64,000 nucleotides of DNA, from contig CAUYUJ010014195.1 in the NCBI GenBank assembly GCA_963575745.1, forward strand, positions 23,501 through 87,500, read 5' to 3'. A program made the position numbers and the translations under genes. Under the pieces are notes generated by a model. The model saw nothing but the letters and a program-made list of their open reading frames with translations, ran no database searches and was not told the origin of the DNA. Below are positions 52,935-61,356 of the stretch, piece by piece (within the stretch, counting starts at the first letter, position 1; each line of letters starts with the position of its first letter). Source of the stretch: Prorocentrum cordatum (taxonomy: Eukaryota > Sar > Dinophyceae > Prorocentrales > Prorocentraceae).

Positions 52935-53450
52935 CAAGCCTATTCTGCATTCCACACTGTCCACGCGACGGAAGTTGTAGATCTTCGAAGCCTGCGTGCA
53001 GACAAAGTTGCTGTACGGATTGTACGCGGCGTGGCTCCGGAAACACGAGTTGGCCAAACTCGACAGTTTCCACGTGTGGTGTCTGCGGAAGGTTTTAGGG
53101 ATACCGCATTCATACAGTAGTCGCATCTATAACGCAGAAATTCTGGAAAAGGCCCGCCAACCGCCTTGGAGTCGCATGCTGTTGCACCGTCAAGTATGCC
53201 TTTTTGCGTAAATCGCCCAACACCTGGATGATCATCCGGTGCTGCGTGCGGTCGTCCAGCCGTCCTCTTCGGAACTGCGTTCGCCAGCCTGCAGACGCCC
53301 CCGGGGCATGCCGAAGCATTCATGGTCAAATGAGTTGCATATGCACGCGAAGTGAGTCTGCGAGAGCAATGCGTATGATTTTCGACAACTCGCGGCAATT
53401 CCAGCAGAAGCCTGGAAAACCGTTGTGCGGCACTACTGCCCATAGTGTTG
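52935..53450 (+). pseudogene. LINE ORF C-terminal fragment
   Basis: From about 52968 the frame reads RKL-stop-IFEACVQTKLLYGL, then YAAWLRKHELAKLDSFHVWC and LRKVLGIPHSYSSRIYN, the conserved post-RT segment of dinoflagellate LINEs. A frame after the TAA near 53211 continues IAQHLDDHPVLRAVVQPSSS, CRRPRGMPKHSWSNEL and, past a TGA, the terminal FRQLAAIPAEAWKTVVRHY to a stop near 53451. It is dead by at least three stops. It picks up where the fragment at 37744-38130 leaves off. Confidence 0.75.
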
Positions 53451-53599
53451 CATCACTGCCCATAGGCTTCGACACCCGGCTTGCATTCATTCATTCCTCG
53501 CTCCTCCCCCATGGAGAAGGGCAACCGCTCTGGCCCAGACCGCGAGCGCGCGAAAAGCCAATATTCTGGCGCCCCTTTTGACCCAAAGGTGGGGGTGTC

Positions 53600-53915
53600 G
53601 TTGTGGCCAACTGCCCCAGGGTGTGCCGAATTTGAGGCGGCGGTGCCATGCGAACCCTGCCACTGGGGCCGTCGGTTGAGCTCCCTATCGGGCCACGAAG
53701 CAGCGCGTGAGGGGTGTGCCGAAATGGAGGCGGCGCTGCCATGCGATCCCTGCAACTGGGGCCTTAGGTGGAGCTCCCTATGGGGCCACGAAGCGCGTGA
53801 GGGGTGTGCCGAAATGGAAGAGGCGGTGCCATGCGAACCTTGCCACAAAGGCCTTCGGCGGAGCTCCCGATGGGGTCACGAAACGTGTGATGGGTGTGCC
53901 GAAATGGGATGGGCA
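53600..53915 (+). repeat. 90-bp satellite, coding-compatible units
   Basis: GTGTGCCGAA starts lie at 53621, 53713, 53803 and 53893 (92, 90 and 90). It is the reverse complement of the 26.1-27.5 kb family. Two consecutive 90-base spacings keep one plus frame open, giving 30-residue Cys-rich repeats (CAEMEAALPCDPCNWGLRWS type, Cys at 1, 10 and 13). 53450-53600 is spacer. Confidence 0.85.
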
Positions 53916-53989
53916 TGCAGAGAGCAGGGGCAGGGAGGGGAGGAAGGAGGTGGGGGAGGAGGAGAAGAGGAGGAAGGAACGCTGGGCGC

Positions 53990-54045
53990 TGTCTCTTCAA
54001 AACGAGGTTCCACCACCGCAGGATGGTTTGGTAAAATGACTCCAG
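53990..54045 (-). repeat. CCATCCTGTGGTGTGGG-type dispersed repeat, copy 3
   Basis: On the minus strand: ACCAAACCATCCTGCGGTGG, then ACCTCGTTTTGAAGAGACAG and CGCCCAGCG. Again it sits next to the 90-bp satellite, in the same relative orientation as at 25.97 kb. Confidence 0.6.
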
Positions 54046-54049
54046 GGGA

Positions 54050-54485
54050 AACAAGAGACTCCAAGGAGGAGGGAAACAAAAAGCCTCCCACACCCCCTAA
54101 CGGGCCTCGAGAAGCGGCCTCGAGAAGCGGCCCCGAGGGGTGGAGGGCGCCGCCGGGACCGACGCGCGCAATCCTTCGGAGGGCTGGGAACCCTGAGATC
54201 CGACGTCGCGGACAACGCCCTGACATCGTGGACAAAAATCACGAGCGGAGTTTCTGCGGCATGCCTCGAGCCGGATCGATCCGGGAGGGCTGCGACGCCA
54301 GGATCTCGGAAAACGACGGCGACGACAGCGACGACCACGGCGGCGGCGGCGACTTCGCGCGAGCCGGAGCGGGGCGGCCCCCGCTGCGGGGGCGCGCGAC
54401 TCCGCAGGGGCTGGTTCGCAGAGGGTGAGGCTTGCAACCGGCATCCGGGGGGGCGCCCTGGGGGGCGGGCGGGGACCTCGATGGA
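54050..54485. other. GC-rich stretch, no supported gene
   Basis: A plus frame contains RPDIVDKNHERSFCGMPRAG and an acidic run, ordinary in composition, but without splice or domain support. Ends in G-rich sequence. Confidence 0.35.
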
Positions 54486-54488
54486 GCT

Positions 54489-54620
54489 TGATGGGCCTGT
54501 TTTCCACCACCACCACCACCATAAGTAGGAGGGGGAGGGGTCCTCCTCCTCCTCCTCCTCCTCCTCCTCCTCCCTTCCCCCGTCCAACTTGTGGCGGTGG
54601 TGGAAAACACAGGCCCATCA
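54489..54620. mobile_element. TGATGGGCCTGTTTTCCACC foldback, copy 1
   Basis: TGATGGGCCTGTTTTCCACC at the left and GGTGGAAAACACAGGCCCATCA at the right are inverted repeats of roughly 34 bases including CACCA...TAAGT/ACTTGTGG. The loop is a TCC run. A second copy is at 55622-55736. Confidence 0.8.
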
Positions 54621-54900
54621 GAGAGCTCTCCGCCGCCTCCCCGAGGAGGCCCGCCGAGGGCGGTGCCGTGCCCCTTGCCCTCCAGGCCCCCGCGGCGCCG
54701 ATCGCAGACACCACAGCCGGGCGAGAGGCCACGCCGTCGGGAGTCGCCGCAAAGGGGTGCACGGCGCGCCTCGCCCATCTTCCGCAGGTCCCGCCCCATC
54801 TCCAGCGCCTGGCGCCCGGGTGGTGCGCCGCCCCCGCGCGCCCCGCCCGGGTGGTCCTCCGCTCCTCCCGGGCGTCCGCCGACGAAGGGGTCTCAGCCCC
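54621..54900. other. GC-rich spacer
   Basis: Open on both strands, A/R/P-rich, no recognisable product. Confidence 0.4.
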
Positions 54901-54954
54901 ATTCACGACGGCGAACATGGCGACGGCGACGCGGACGGCGAAGACCAAGAACAC

Positions 54955-54961
54955 GACCACA

Positions 54962-55002
<41 letters not shown>

Positions 55003-55016
55003 CACGATGGCGACGA

Positions 55017-55049
<33 letters not shown>

Positions 55050-55060
55050 TGGCGACGATG

Positions 55061-55095
<35 letters not shown>

Positions 55096-55370
55096 AACGA
55101 CGACGGCGACGACGACGACGATGGCAATGACGACGACGACGACGACGACGACGGCAACGACGAGTACGGTGACAACGACGGCGACGGTGACGACGACACC
55201 AAAAACGACGACGAAAATCAAGACGACGACGACGACGACCACGACGAAGACGACGACGACGATAGCGACGACGGCGACAGCGGCGACGATGATGAAGATG
55301 ACGAAGACGGAGACGACGGCGACGACGACGAGCCCGACGGCGACAACGGCGACAACGGGGACGACCAAGT
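54955..55370 (+). repeat. GAC/GGC/GAT triplet repeat, 415 bp
   Basis: ACGACGACG with GGC and GAT substitutions. Apparent ORFs (poly-T, poly-D, poly-S, poly-V) span it on both strands and are not evidence of coding. Confidence 0.95.
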
Positions 55371-55414
55371 GCGACCGACGGCGACGACCACGATAAGCAA
55401 GAGGACGACGATGC

Positions 55415-55515
55415 TCGAATCGAACCGAATCAAGACGAACATCGAATCGACCTCGAATCCAATCGACCCTCAAATTCGAATCGAATCGAATCGAACCTCG
55501 AATCGAACCTCGCCC
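55415..55515 (+). repeat. TCGAATCGAA microsatellite
   Basis: CGAATCGAAT and CCTCGAATC words recur for about 100 bases. Followed at 55535-55610 by GCAGGATCCTGCAGGATC palindromic repeats. Confidence 0.85.
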
Positions 55516-55621
55516 AGCCCGGCCTTGCAGGGTCCCGCAGGATCCTGCAAGATCCTGCGCGCAGGCCCGTGTCAATGCACACCTGGCTCTGCAGGATCCT
55601 GCAGGATCCAGAACTCTGGCT

Positions 55622-55736
55622 TGATGGGCCTGTCTTCCACCACCACCATAAGTGGGAGGGGGAAAGGCGGTGGAGGAGGAGGAGGACCCCTTCCCACTCC
55701 AACTTCTGGTGATGGTGGTGGAAAACATGCCGATCA
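55622..55736. mobile_element. TGATGGGCCTGTCTTCCACC foldback, copy 2
   Basis: Left TGATGGGCCTGTCTTCCACC and right GGTGGAAAACATGCCGATCA are diverged inverted arms matching 54489-54620. The loop is purine-rich (GGAGGAGG) rather than TCC. Confidence 0.8.
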
Positions 55737-55829
55737 TGGCTGACCCCCGTTTGCATTGACCCCCCTCTCTTACAGTAGGGCGGGGAGCCGACACCCCCCT
55801 CCGCTTGGGAGCCCCAAGACGGTACGGTG

Positions 55830-56130
55830 ACTGGCCGTGCGGGGACCTCGGAACCCCCAGCGACCTTACCGCGCGACGACGACGAGGAACGATGACGACG
55901 ATGATCGGGGGGAACGAAAGGGGGGGATAGCAAAGGGTATAGGGTAGAGAATCAGCTCACGTAGCTGACTTTCCCAGCGCCTCCCGGCGCCGGGAGGCGC
56001 CCAAGTATCGAGGAGTGGGCCTGGAAGCGGGCCGGAACCACCTGCGTGCAGCAGATTTCGTAGCCCCTCCTTTCCCCATCCCTCCTTTTCCTTCGGCCCG
56101 AGACGAACCGACCCCCCTTTCCCTAAATCC
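55830..56130 (+). repeat. 328-bp tandem duplication, unit 1 (with GGCGCC hairpin)
   Basis: GGCCGTGCGGGGACCTCGGA, CCCCCAGCGACC, a GCGACGACGACGAGGAACG stretch, the CCCGGCGCCGGGAGG hairpin at 55975-56000 and CAGATTTCGTAGCC recur in order about 328 bases later. The hairpin block is also at 36548-36660. Confidence 0.8.
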
Positions 56131-56157
56131 CCCACTCTCCCTGTCCCCCTCCCTTCG

Positions 56158-56470
56158 TTCGGCCGTGCGGTGACCTCGGAACCCCCAGCGACCTCACCGC
56201 GCGACGACGACGAGGAACGCTGACGACGACGACCCCCGGCTTGAAGCTCCCACGATCGGGTCGGGCGAAAGAGGGGGAGAGCAAAGGGGGCGTTTGAGAA
56301 TCAGCTCGCGCAGCTGATGTTCCCGGCGCCTCCCGGCGCCGGGGGCGGCTACGTATCGGGGACTGGGCCCCTCGGTGAAGCCGAAGCCGGCTGCATATAT
56401 GCAGCAGATTTCGCAGCCCACCCTTTCCCCATCCCCCCCTCTTTTCGCCCGGCCCGACGCGAGAGCCGAG
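56158..56470 (+). repeat. 328-bp tandem duplication, unit 2
   Basis: GGCCGTGCGGTGACCTCGGA at 56161 and the following blocks match unit 1, including CTCCCGGCGCCGGG at 56325 and CAGCAGATTTCGCAGCCC at 56401. 56471-56668 is GC-rich spacer without a supported gene. Confidence 0.8.
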
Positions 56471-56670
56471 CATGCTCGCGGTCGGGTCTGGCGAGGGCCG
56501 CCCGGGCGCCTTGCCGAGCGCCTCGTCGTGCCCCAGGGCGGGCGTGCCGCCTCTCCCGGCCAGCGCGGCGCGCGGGGGGGGGGGGGCAAGGCGCGGCGGC
56601 GACGAGCGCGGCGCGAAGCGAGCGCTCGGTGGCCGCTCATGGGGAGCCTCCCCTGGGCCGCGGAACGATA

Positions 56671-56851
56671 CTCCAGATCTCGTAATAAAAGGGAGGGGGT
56701 CTGGACCCTCCAAGACAAGCCATTTCAGACCCCCCCTCGTGGGAGAACCCTCCAAAACATCGTCCCCAGACCCCCCCAGGCCCTCCAAGATAGCTTGGGA
56801 AAGACCCCCCCCCGAAATGAGACCCCCCTCCCTTTATTACGAAATCTGGAG
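56671..56851 (-). mobile_element. 181-bp CTCCAGATTTCGTAATAAAG MITE, copy A
   Basis: Inverted ends of about 31 bases: CTCCAGATCTCGTAATAAAA at the left and the reverse complement of CTCCAGATTTCGTAATAAAG at the right, each running into GGGAGGGGGTCT. The interior carries AGACAAGCCATTTCAGACCC and a CAGGCCCTCCAAGATAGCTT segment. Flanked by TA on the left. Opposite orientation to copies B and C. Confidence 0.9.
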
Positions 56852-56899
56852 CATACTCGCACTATCACAGGAAGACAAAAGTGGCAGAAACATAGTTAA

Positions 56900-57039
56900 A
56901 ACTCGGAGGTCCGCGCGGATTTCTCGGATCGGCGCTGGACCCCCCTCCCTGGCGCGCGGAGCGCGCCAGGGGCGGCGCCGGAGGCGCCGCAGGGGGGGGC
57001 CCAGCACCGATCGGAGAAATCCGCGCGGACCTCCGAGTT
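56900..57039. mobile_element. CTCGGAGGTCCGCGCGGATT MITE, copy A
   Basis: ACTCGGAGGTCCGCGCGGAT (from 56901), then TTCTC, and the exact reverse complement ending at 57038 form perfect arms of at least 25 bases. The centre is GCGCGCGGAGCGCGC and GGCGCCGGAGGCGCC hairpins. It lies 48 bases from the 181-bp MITE. Confidence 0.9.
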
Positions 57040-57560
57040 GTGATGTTTATCTCACTTCTTGTTCCCCTATCTCGTGAGCCCCCCTCGGAGGCGCACGCCC
57101 GAACCGAACAGACACTTCAACCATCTTGTAGTGGAGCATCGTTCCCCGAGCGGCGTGGTCCGAACTCGCCCACCACGGAGCCTATACCACAAGACTTCTC
57201 GGCGCGCGCATCGCCCCCGAGGGGGCGACGCTTACATAGTACTAGCACGTTGGGGGTGGCGCCGATCCCATGCCAGCTTGCTGGCTCTTGCGAATCGACG
57301 CTGCCCGACTCTCATCGACGCTAAGTGGACGCTTGTCGACACTACATCGGCGCTTTCTCAGCGCACGCTAGCGCACTCTACAGACGAAATTCCGGATACA
57401 TAGAAGGCTCCCATGATTTGCTTCCGGACAAGTGAGTCCCGCGGAAAACGGGCCCAGAACCTGGGGCCTTGTTCCCTCAGGACCAGCTTCTCCTCCCGAG
57501 TAAACCTTTGATGCTCCCAGGACCCGGGGGACACCTCGGGACCCGTTTCCTTCAGGACCC
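57040..57560. other. Low-copy spacer, no supported gene
   Basis: Plus frames at 57040-57403 are open but lack domains. 57460-57560 holds repeated GGACCCG/CAGGACC words. Confidence 0.4.
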
Positions 57561-57566
57561 GTTTCT

Positions 57567-57688
57567 GGCCATCGCTCGGACGTCCATTCCCTGTGTTTCT
57601 CGGTTTCGTGCGTGGCTTTTTCGCCGAATGATCAAGGATGCTCCTCGATGGTCCTCGCCGAAGGAAAAATGCACGTCCGAGCGATGCC
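57567..57688 (+). mobile_element. CATCGCTCGGACGT MITE-like element, best copy
   Basis: GGCCATCGCTCGGACGTCCA at the left and TGCACGTCCGAGCGATGCC at the right are near-perfect inverted repeats. The interior reads TCGGTTTCGTGCGTGGC, CGCCGAATGATCAAGGATGC and TCCTCGATGGTCCTCGCCGA. Used here as the reference copy for 11785, 37277 and 60288. Confidence 0.85.
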
Positions 57689-57689
57689 A

Positions 57690-57960
57690 AGGTTTGCTTC
57701 ATGGCGAGGCAACGTAACGAGGCGGAGCTGCCTCGCCGTCGTTGCAGCCGGCGCCGTTGCTGCCGCGGCCGCCGCGGCCGCCGCCGCCGCCGCCCGTCGG
57801 CCCGGCGCTCGGTCGCTGGCGGCGGCGCTGCCGCCGCGGCCCTCGGCCTTCGGCGTCGCGGCAGCTGTCGGCGACGCCGCCGCCGCCGCCGAGGTCGTCT
57901 GCTCGTTCACCTCGTTATCAAAAGTGAAGATGCGAGGCGGGGACTTATCCATATCCACCC
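57690..57960 (-). CDS. Possible Ala-rich exon
   Basis: A minus frame reads VNEQTTSAAAAASPTAAATP and KAEGRGGSAAASDRAPGRRA before a GCC run, preceded by an AG in TTTTGATAACGAG. Codon use is GC-rich and natural up to the homopolymeric Ala run (57760-57795). The plus strand is equally open and C/G triplets dominate, so this may be only microsatellite. Confidence 0.2.
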
Positions 57961-58132
57961 TGGGCGCCGACGCCCTGGCGCCCCAGCGGGCGGTGGATAC
58001 GGATACAATTGTGTCCCCAGGGTACGGATCATATCCATATCCATCGCCTGCCTAGGTTCCTGGGAATTGATCCTCCAGGCGGTGGTCATACGTAAATTCC
58101 CCCCGCGGAAACAAGACACATAGATCTAGAAA

Positions 58133-58246
58133 CTTCTGGGGGTCCGCTCGGAGCTCTGTGGTCCGCGCCAGGACCCCCCCACCCCGGCGCGCGGACTGCG
58201 CCAAATGCAAAGCCCGATCCGAGAAATCCGCGCGGACCTCCCGAAG
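58133..58246. mobile_element. CTCGGAGGTCCGCGCGGATT MITE, copy B (diverged)
   Basis: The right arm GAGAAATCCGCGCGGACCTC is intact. The left arm is decayed (CTTCTGGGGGTCCGCTCGG). It keeps the GGACCCCCC...GGCGCGCGGA interior. Confidence 0.75.
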
Positions 58247-58461
58247 ATTCTGCTGATGTGTTTTTCTTCTTCGAAGTCAGCCCGCGCACGTGGGGTGTGT
58301 AGGGCAACAAAAACACCTCATCATAAATACCCTGACAAGGGGGCACCCTTTCAGTAAACACGCGCACGACGAAGGAATCGAAGAGGACGGGGTTGCTCAG
58401 CACACGCCAGCTCTGGTAGAAGAAGAAGAAGAAGGACAATGGCCATACCATAAACATTTGT

Positions 58462-58588
58462 CGCTCCGCGCGGATTTCTTGAAAATGCACTGGACCCCCC
58501 TCCCTGGCGCACGGAGCGCGCCAGGGGCGGCGCCGGAGGCGCTGCCAAGGGGGCCCAGGCGCCGATCCAAGAAATCCGCCCAGAGCGC
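58462..58588. mobile_element. CTCGGAGGTCCGCGCGGATT MITE, copy C
   Basis: CGCTCCGCGCGGATTTCTTG and CAAGAAATCCGCCCAGAGCG are inverted arms. The interior repeats CTGGACCCCCCTCCCTGGCG and the GGCGCCGGAGGCGC hairpin of copy A. Confidence 0.8.
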
Positions 58589-58589
58589 C

Positions 58590-59530
58590 AAAAGTTAATG
58601 CTCATGGCGTTTTCTTCTTCGATATGGGAGTCGGCGTGACCCGTCGTCCCTTGATGTGTGGGCCGAGGCATGGAGGGCCATGAGAAGGAGATCGGCGAAG
58701 GTTTCCAGAAGAGAGGCACTAGGAGCAGCTTGTGGCGCTGCCGACGCCCACGCGCCCCCATCGGGGCCTCCTGTGGGGCCCCCCAAATGTGTTGCAGTGC
58801 CCTCCGTGGGCGGATACGGCAACGACTACCTACCAGACCACCCCAACCCAATCCGAAGACACGAACTTGACTCGAATTTTGGGTTGGGGTGGGACGGGGC
58901 CCATGTGCTTTTTCAATGTTCCCCGACCCCCCCCCCCGCTGACTTGAAATGGAAGACGAATAGAGGCCTTCGGGCTGGGTTGGGGTGGTTTGGTGGGTGG
59001 AGATGGAACGAACGAGCACAGGGACACGAACAGCATGTGCACGGCGAGGACGATGAAGACACGAGCAGCATGTGTCACGACGACGGCGACGAGGGCGAAG
59101 TGCACCAGCTCAACAACCAGGATCCGGGCGGAGACCACGATGCACGAGCCCGGCAGGCGCTTCAGTGAGATTGGAAGCGATGGGTTGGCGTCTCAAGACG
59201 GTGCGGCATGGGTGGAAGAACTTCGGCATTCGGCCACCCAGGCAAAGCTGAGCCATCCGCGGACCAGCACCGCCGTGCGGGCAGGTGGACCACGTGGTCG
59301 CATGCGCCATGGGGCACAAAGACGGCCGAGGGCGCCGAGCGCACGCGGCTTCCGCGCACCTTCCCGTCCTGAACACCGCGTGCGCGTGGAAGCTGGCACG
59401 TCAGAGCTGCGCATGGCTCAAACGTCTCAACCTGCTCGGGATGATGCTGGGTCCTCCACCAAATCGCACGCAAATGCTGGCACGGAGGGCTGCCGTGCTT
59501 CAGCCGGCTCAGGTGAGCGCGCAGACTGAG
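58590..59530. other. Low-copy spacer with open frames on both strands
   Basis: Plus (58656-59168, 58990-59529) and minus (58830-59138, with a hydrophobic start VELVHFALVAVVVTHAARVF) frames are open. None has a recognised domain or clear splice structure, and one foldback lies inside. Confidence 0.35.
58831..58997. mobile_element. CCAGACCACCCCAACCCAAT foldback
   Basis: TACCAGACCACCCCAACCCA (58831) and TGGGTTGGGGTGGTTTGGTG (to 58997) are inverted arms of about 28 bases, including CCGAAG/CTTCGG. The loop holds a shorter GGGTTGGGGTGGG copy at about 58882. 167 bp, single copy in this window. Confidence 0.75.
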
Positions 59531-59537
59531 GCTTTGT

Positions 59538-59775
59538 GGGCCCCAGAAACGGCAGGGCCGTTTTTTCACCGTTTCCAAAGAAATGTCCCTTGAACATGGA
59601 AACGGCAAAAAAGCTGCGACCGGAAACGGCAAAAAAACGGCTCCAGGATTGGAACCGGAGCCGGAGCCGGCCAAAAAACGGCGACGAAGGCGGTAAAACA
59701 ACGGCGTCGGAACCGGCAATAAAAAAAGCAAAACGGAACCGGTAAAAAAACGGCCCTGTCGTTTCCAGAGGGCCC
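59538..59775. mobile_element. GAAACGGCAGGGCCGTTTTT foldback
   Basis: GGGCCCCAGAAACGGCAGGG, then CCGTTTTTTCACCGTTTCC at the left, pair with GGAACCGGTAAAAAAACGGC, then CCTGTCGTTTCCAGAGGGCC at the right. The interior is built of GGAACCGG and AAAAAACGGC words, so many alternative hairpins are possible. 238 bp; ends 16 bases before MITE copy B. Confidence 0.8.
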
Positions 59776-59791
59776 ACTGAGGACTGAGGTA

Positions 59792-59976
59792 CTCCAGATT
59801 TCGTAACAAAGGGAGGGGGGGACTCATTTCGGGGCGGGGTCTCTTCCAGGCTATCTTGGAGGGCCTGGGGGGGGTCTGGGGACGGTGTTGTGGAGGGTTC
59901 TCCCGCGAGGGGGGGTCTGACATGGCTTGTCGTGGAGGGTCCAGACCCCCTCCCTTTTTTATTACGAAATCTGGAG
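59792..59976 (+). mobile_element. CTCCAGATTTCGTAATAAAG MITE, copy B
   Basis: 185 bp with ends CTCCAGATTTCGTAACAAAG and the inverse of CTCCAGATTTCGTAATAAAA, flanked GTA|...|TAC, consistent with a TA target duplication. The interior matches copies A and C, with GGCTATCTTGGAGGGCCTGG and GTTCTCCCGCGAGGGGGGG. A fragment of the right end recurs near 60084-60118. Confidence 0.9.
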
Positions 59977-59979
59977 TAC

Positions 59980-60287
59980 CGATACCGCTCCCCATTGCCC
60001 CTTGTTCGCCCTCTGGGCCTCCTGGGAGGCCCTCGTCGCCACGGCTGGATTCGCCGCGAGATTCTTGCTGGATTCGCCACGGCTGGATTCGCCCCTCCCT
60101 TTTTTACTACGAGATCTGGATAAACCAATACCGGCGTTGGTGGAGCTCTGCAGCCGGCCTCCTGGCGAGTGCGGCAGTCGGAGCTCCGGCCCGACTATAT
60201 AGCTCTGCCGGGGGCCCCGGCAGCTCTGCCGGTGACACCTGCAGCTCTGGCGGCGGTCCTCGCAGGTCCGCTGGCGTGCCTCTCGCC
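59980..60287. other. Spacer with CTCTGCCGG repeats
   Basis: GGCTGGATTCGCC is repeated three times at 60040-60090, then CAGCTCTGCCGG words at 60200-60260. No supported gene. Confidence 0.5.
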
Positions 60288-60578
60288 GCGTCGCGCTCGG
60301 CCGCCCATTCTGTGTGTGCTGCTCGGTTTCGTGCGCGTTTTTGTTCGCTGTTCTCTCGTCCTCTGTTTCGCCAAATGGTCAAGGATGCTCCCGATGGTCC
60401 TCGCCTCTCCATGTTCAAGGATGCTCCCGATGGTCAAGGATCCTCCCCAAATGGTCAAGGATGCTCCCGATGTTCCATTCTGTGCATTCTTCTCGTTCTC
60501 TGTTTTCGCCAAATGGTCAAGGATGCTCCCCGGTGGTCCTCGCCGAGAAAAAACAATGCACACGTCCGAGCGATGCCA
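60288..60578 (+). mobile_element. CGCTCGGACGT-type element with internal expansion
   Basis: The right end CACACGTCCGAGCGATGCC and the interior CTCGGTTTCGTGCGCGTT match the family at 57567-57688. The middle is expanded by five copies of a GGTCAAGGATGCTCCCGATG unit (60377-60540). The left arm is weak (GCGCTCGGCCGCCCATTC). Confidence 0.75.
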
Positions 60579-61060
60579 AGTTCTCGCAGGCTTTAACGCG
60601 CTGACATGGAAGTTTAGCTTGTGACTGCTGTAACTCTGCGGTCGCTTCGAGCAGCTCTTGCGCCATGTTGCTCCCATCGTACTTAGGGGCCGCATCCCAG
60701 ACATGACTCCGAGCACCCCGAAAAGTGTCGAAAGAGCGTCGAAGCAGTGTCGGACGAGCGTCTCCCGAGGTCCGACACGTGAAATCCCTCGAGCCTCGGC
60801 ACGATTTTGGTGCTCGAAATTCTTCCTGGTGGCCAGGGCCCCAGCAGGCTGGAACATCCTAACTCTCTTGCGGTGACCCCTTGGGGACCTGCCGGGGGCC
60901 CTCGCGGCTCTGCTTGTGGCCAGCGGGGCTCGGCGCTGGCCCCGGAGGCCGTGCCTCTGGCCCTGGCAGCGCCGCGGGTGGCTCTCCTGCCTGTGCTTGC
61001 GGCCCTCGTAGGCTAAGACGGGCGTGTCCCCCTGCACGGGGATGTTGGGCGAGAGATAAG
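60579..61060. other. Low-copy spacer, no supported gene
   Basis: Open frames are G/A/P-rich (60807-61016) or short. Nothing recognisable. Confidence 0.4.
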
Positions 61061-61062
61061 CA

Positions 61063-61356
61063 TTACTCAAAACATGCCCCCCCAATGGGCAAAACTATCA
61101 AAAGTCGTCCAGAGGCTATTTGACTATTTTTGAGTATTCCCTTGTCGAGGGGCAGGCCCGACTTGATCGTAGGTCCCCGGTGGTCATCGTAGTTCTCCAC
61201 GTTGCCCCCCTTCAGGGGACACCCGAACCTCTTTCTGTTCGACCCCGTGGTCCAATGTGAGCCATCGGCTGGAAGGACGAAGCGCTCCGCTTTCCAATCG
61301 CCCTTGAAGCTGTAGCCCGTGTCGCATGAAGTGCCCCGCGCGTGTTCGAGCCGCAT
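61063..61356 (-). CDS. Protein-like exon, function unknown
   Basis: The minus frame reads GTSCDTGYSFKGDWKAERFV, LPADGSHWTTGSNRKRFGCP and LKGGNVENYDDHRGPTIKSG, rich in G/N/D/W/Y as in a folded extracellular-type or structural domain, and unlike the composition-driven ORFs nearby. A TAG precedes the first ATG, so the 5' limit is probably an internal acceptor (for example after GGGCTACAG). Stop at 61063. No family is recognised. Confidence 0.4.
   Translation of the reverse strand: MRLEHARGTSCDTGYSFKGDWKAERFVLPADGSHWTTGSNRKRFGCPLKGGNVENYDDHRGPTIKSGLPLDKGILKNSQIASGRLLIVLPIGGACFE

Noticed and set aside
54097-55794. 565-codon minus ORF rich in Val/Ile
   Set aside because: It is the antisense of a GAC/GGC triplet repeat; hydrophobicity is an artefact, not a membrane protein.
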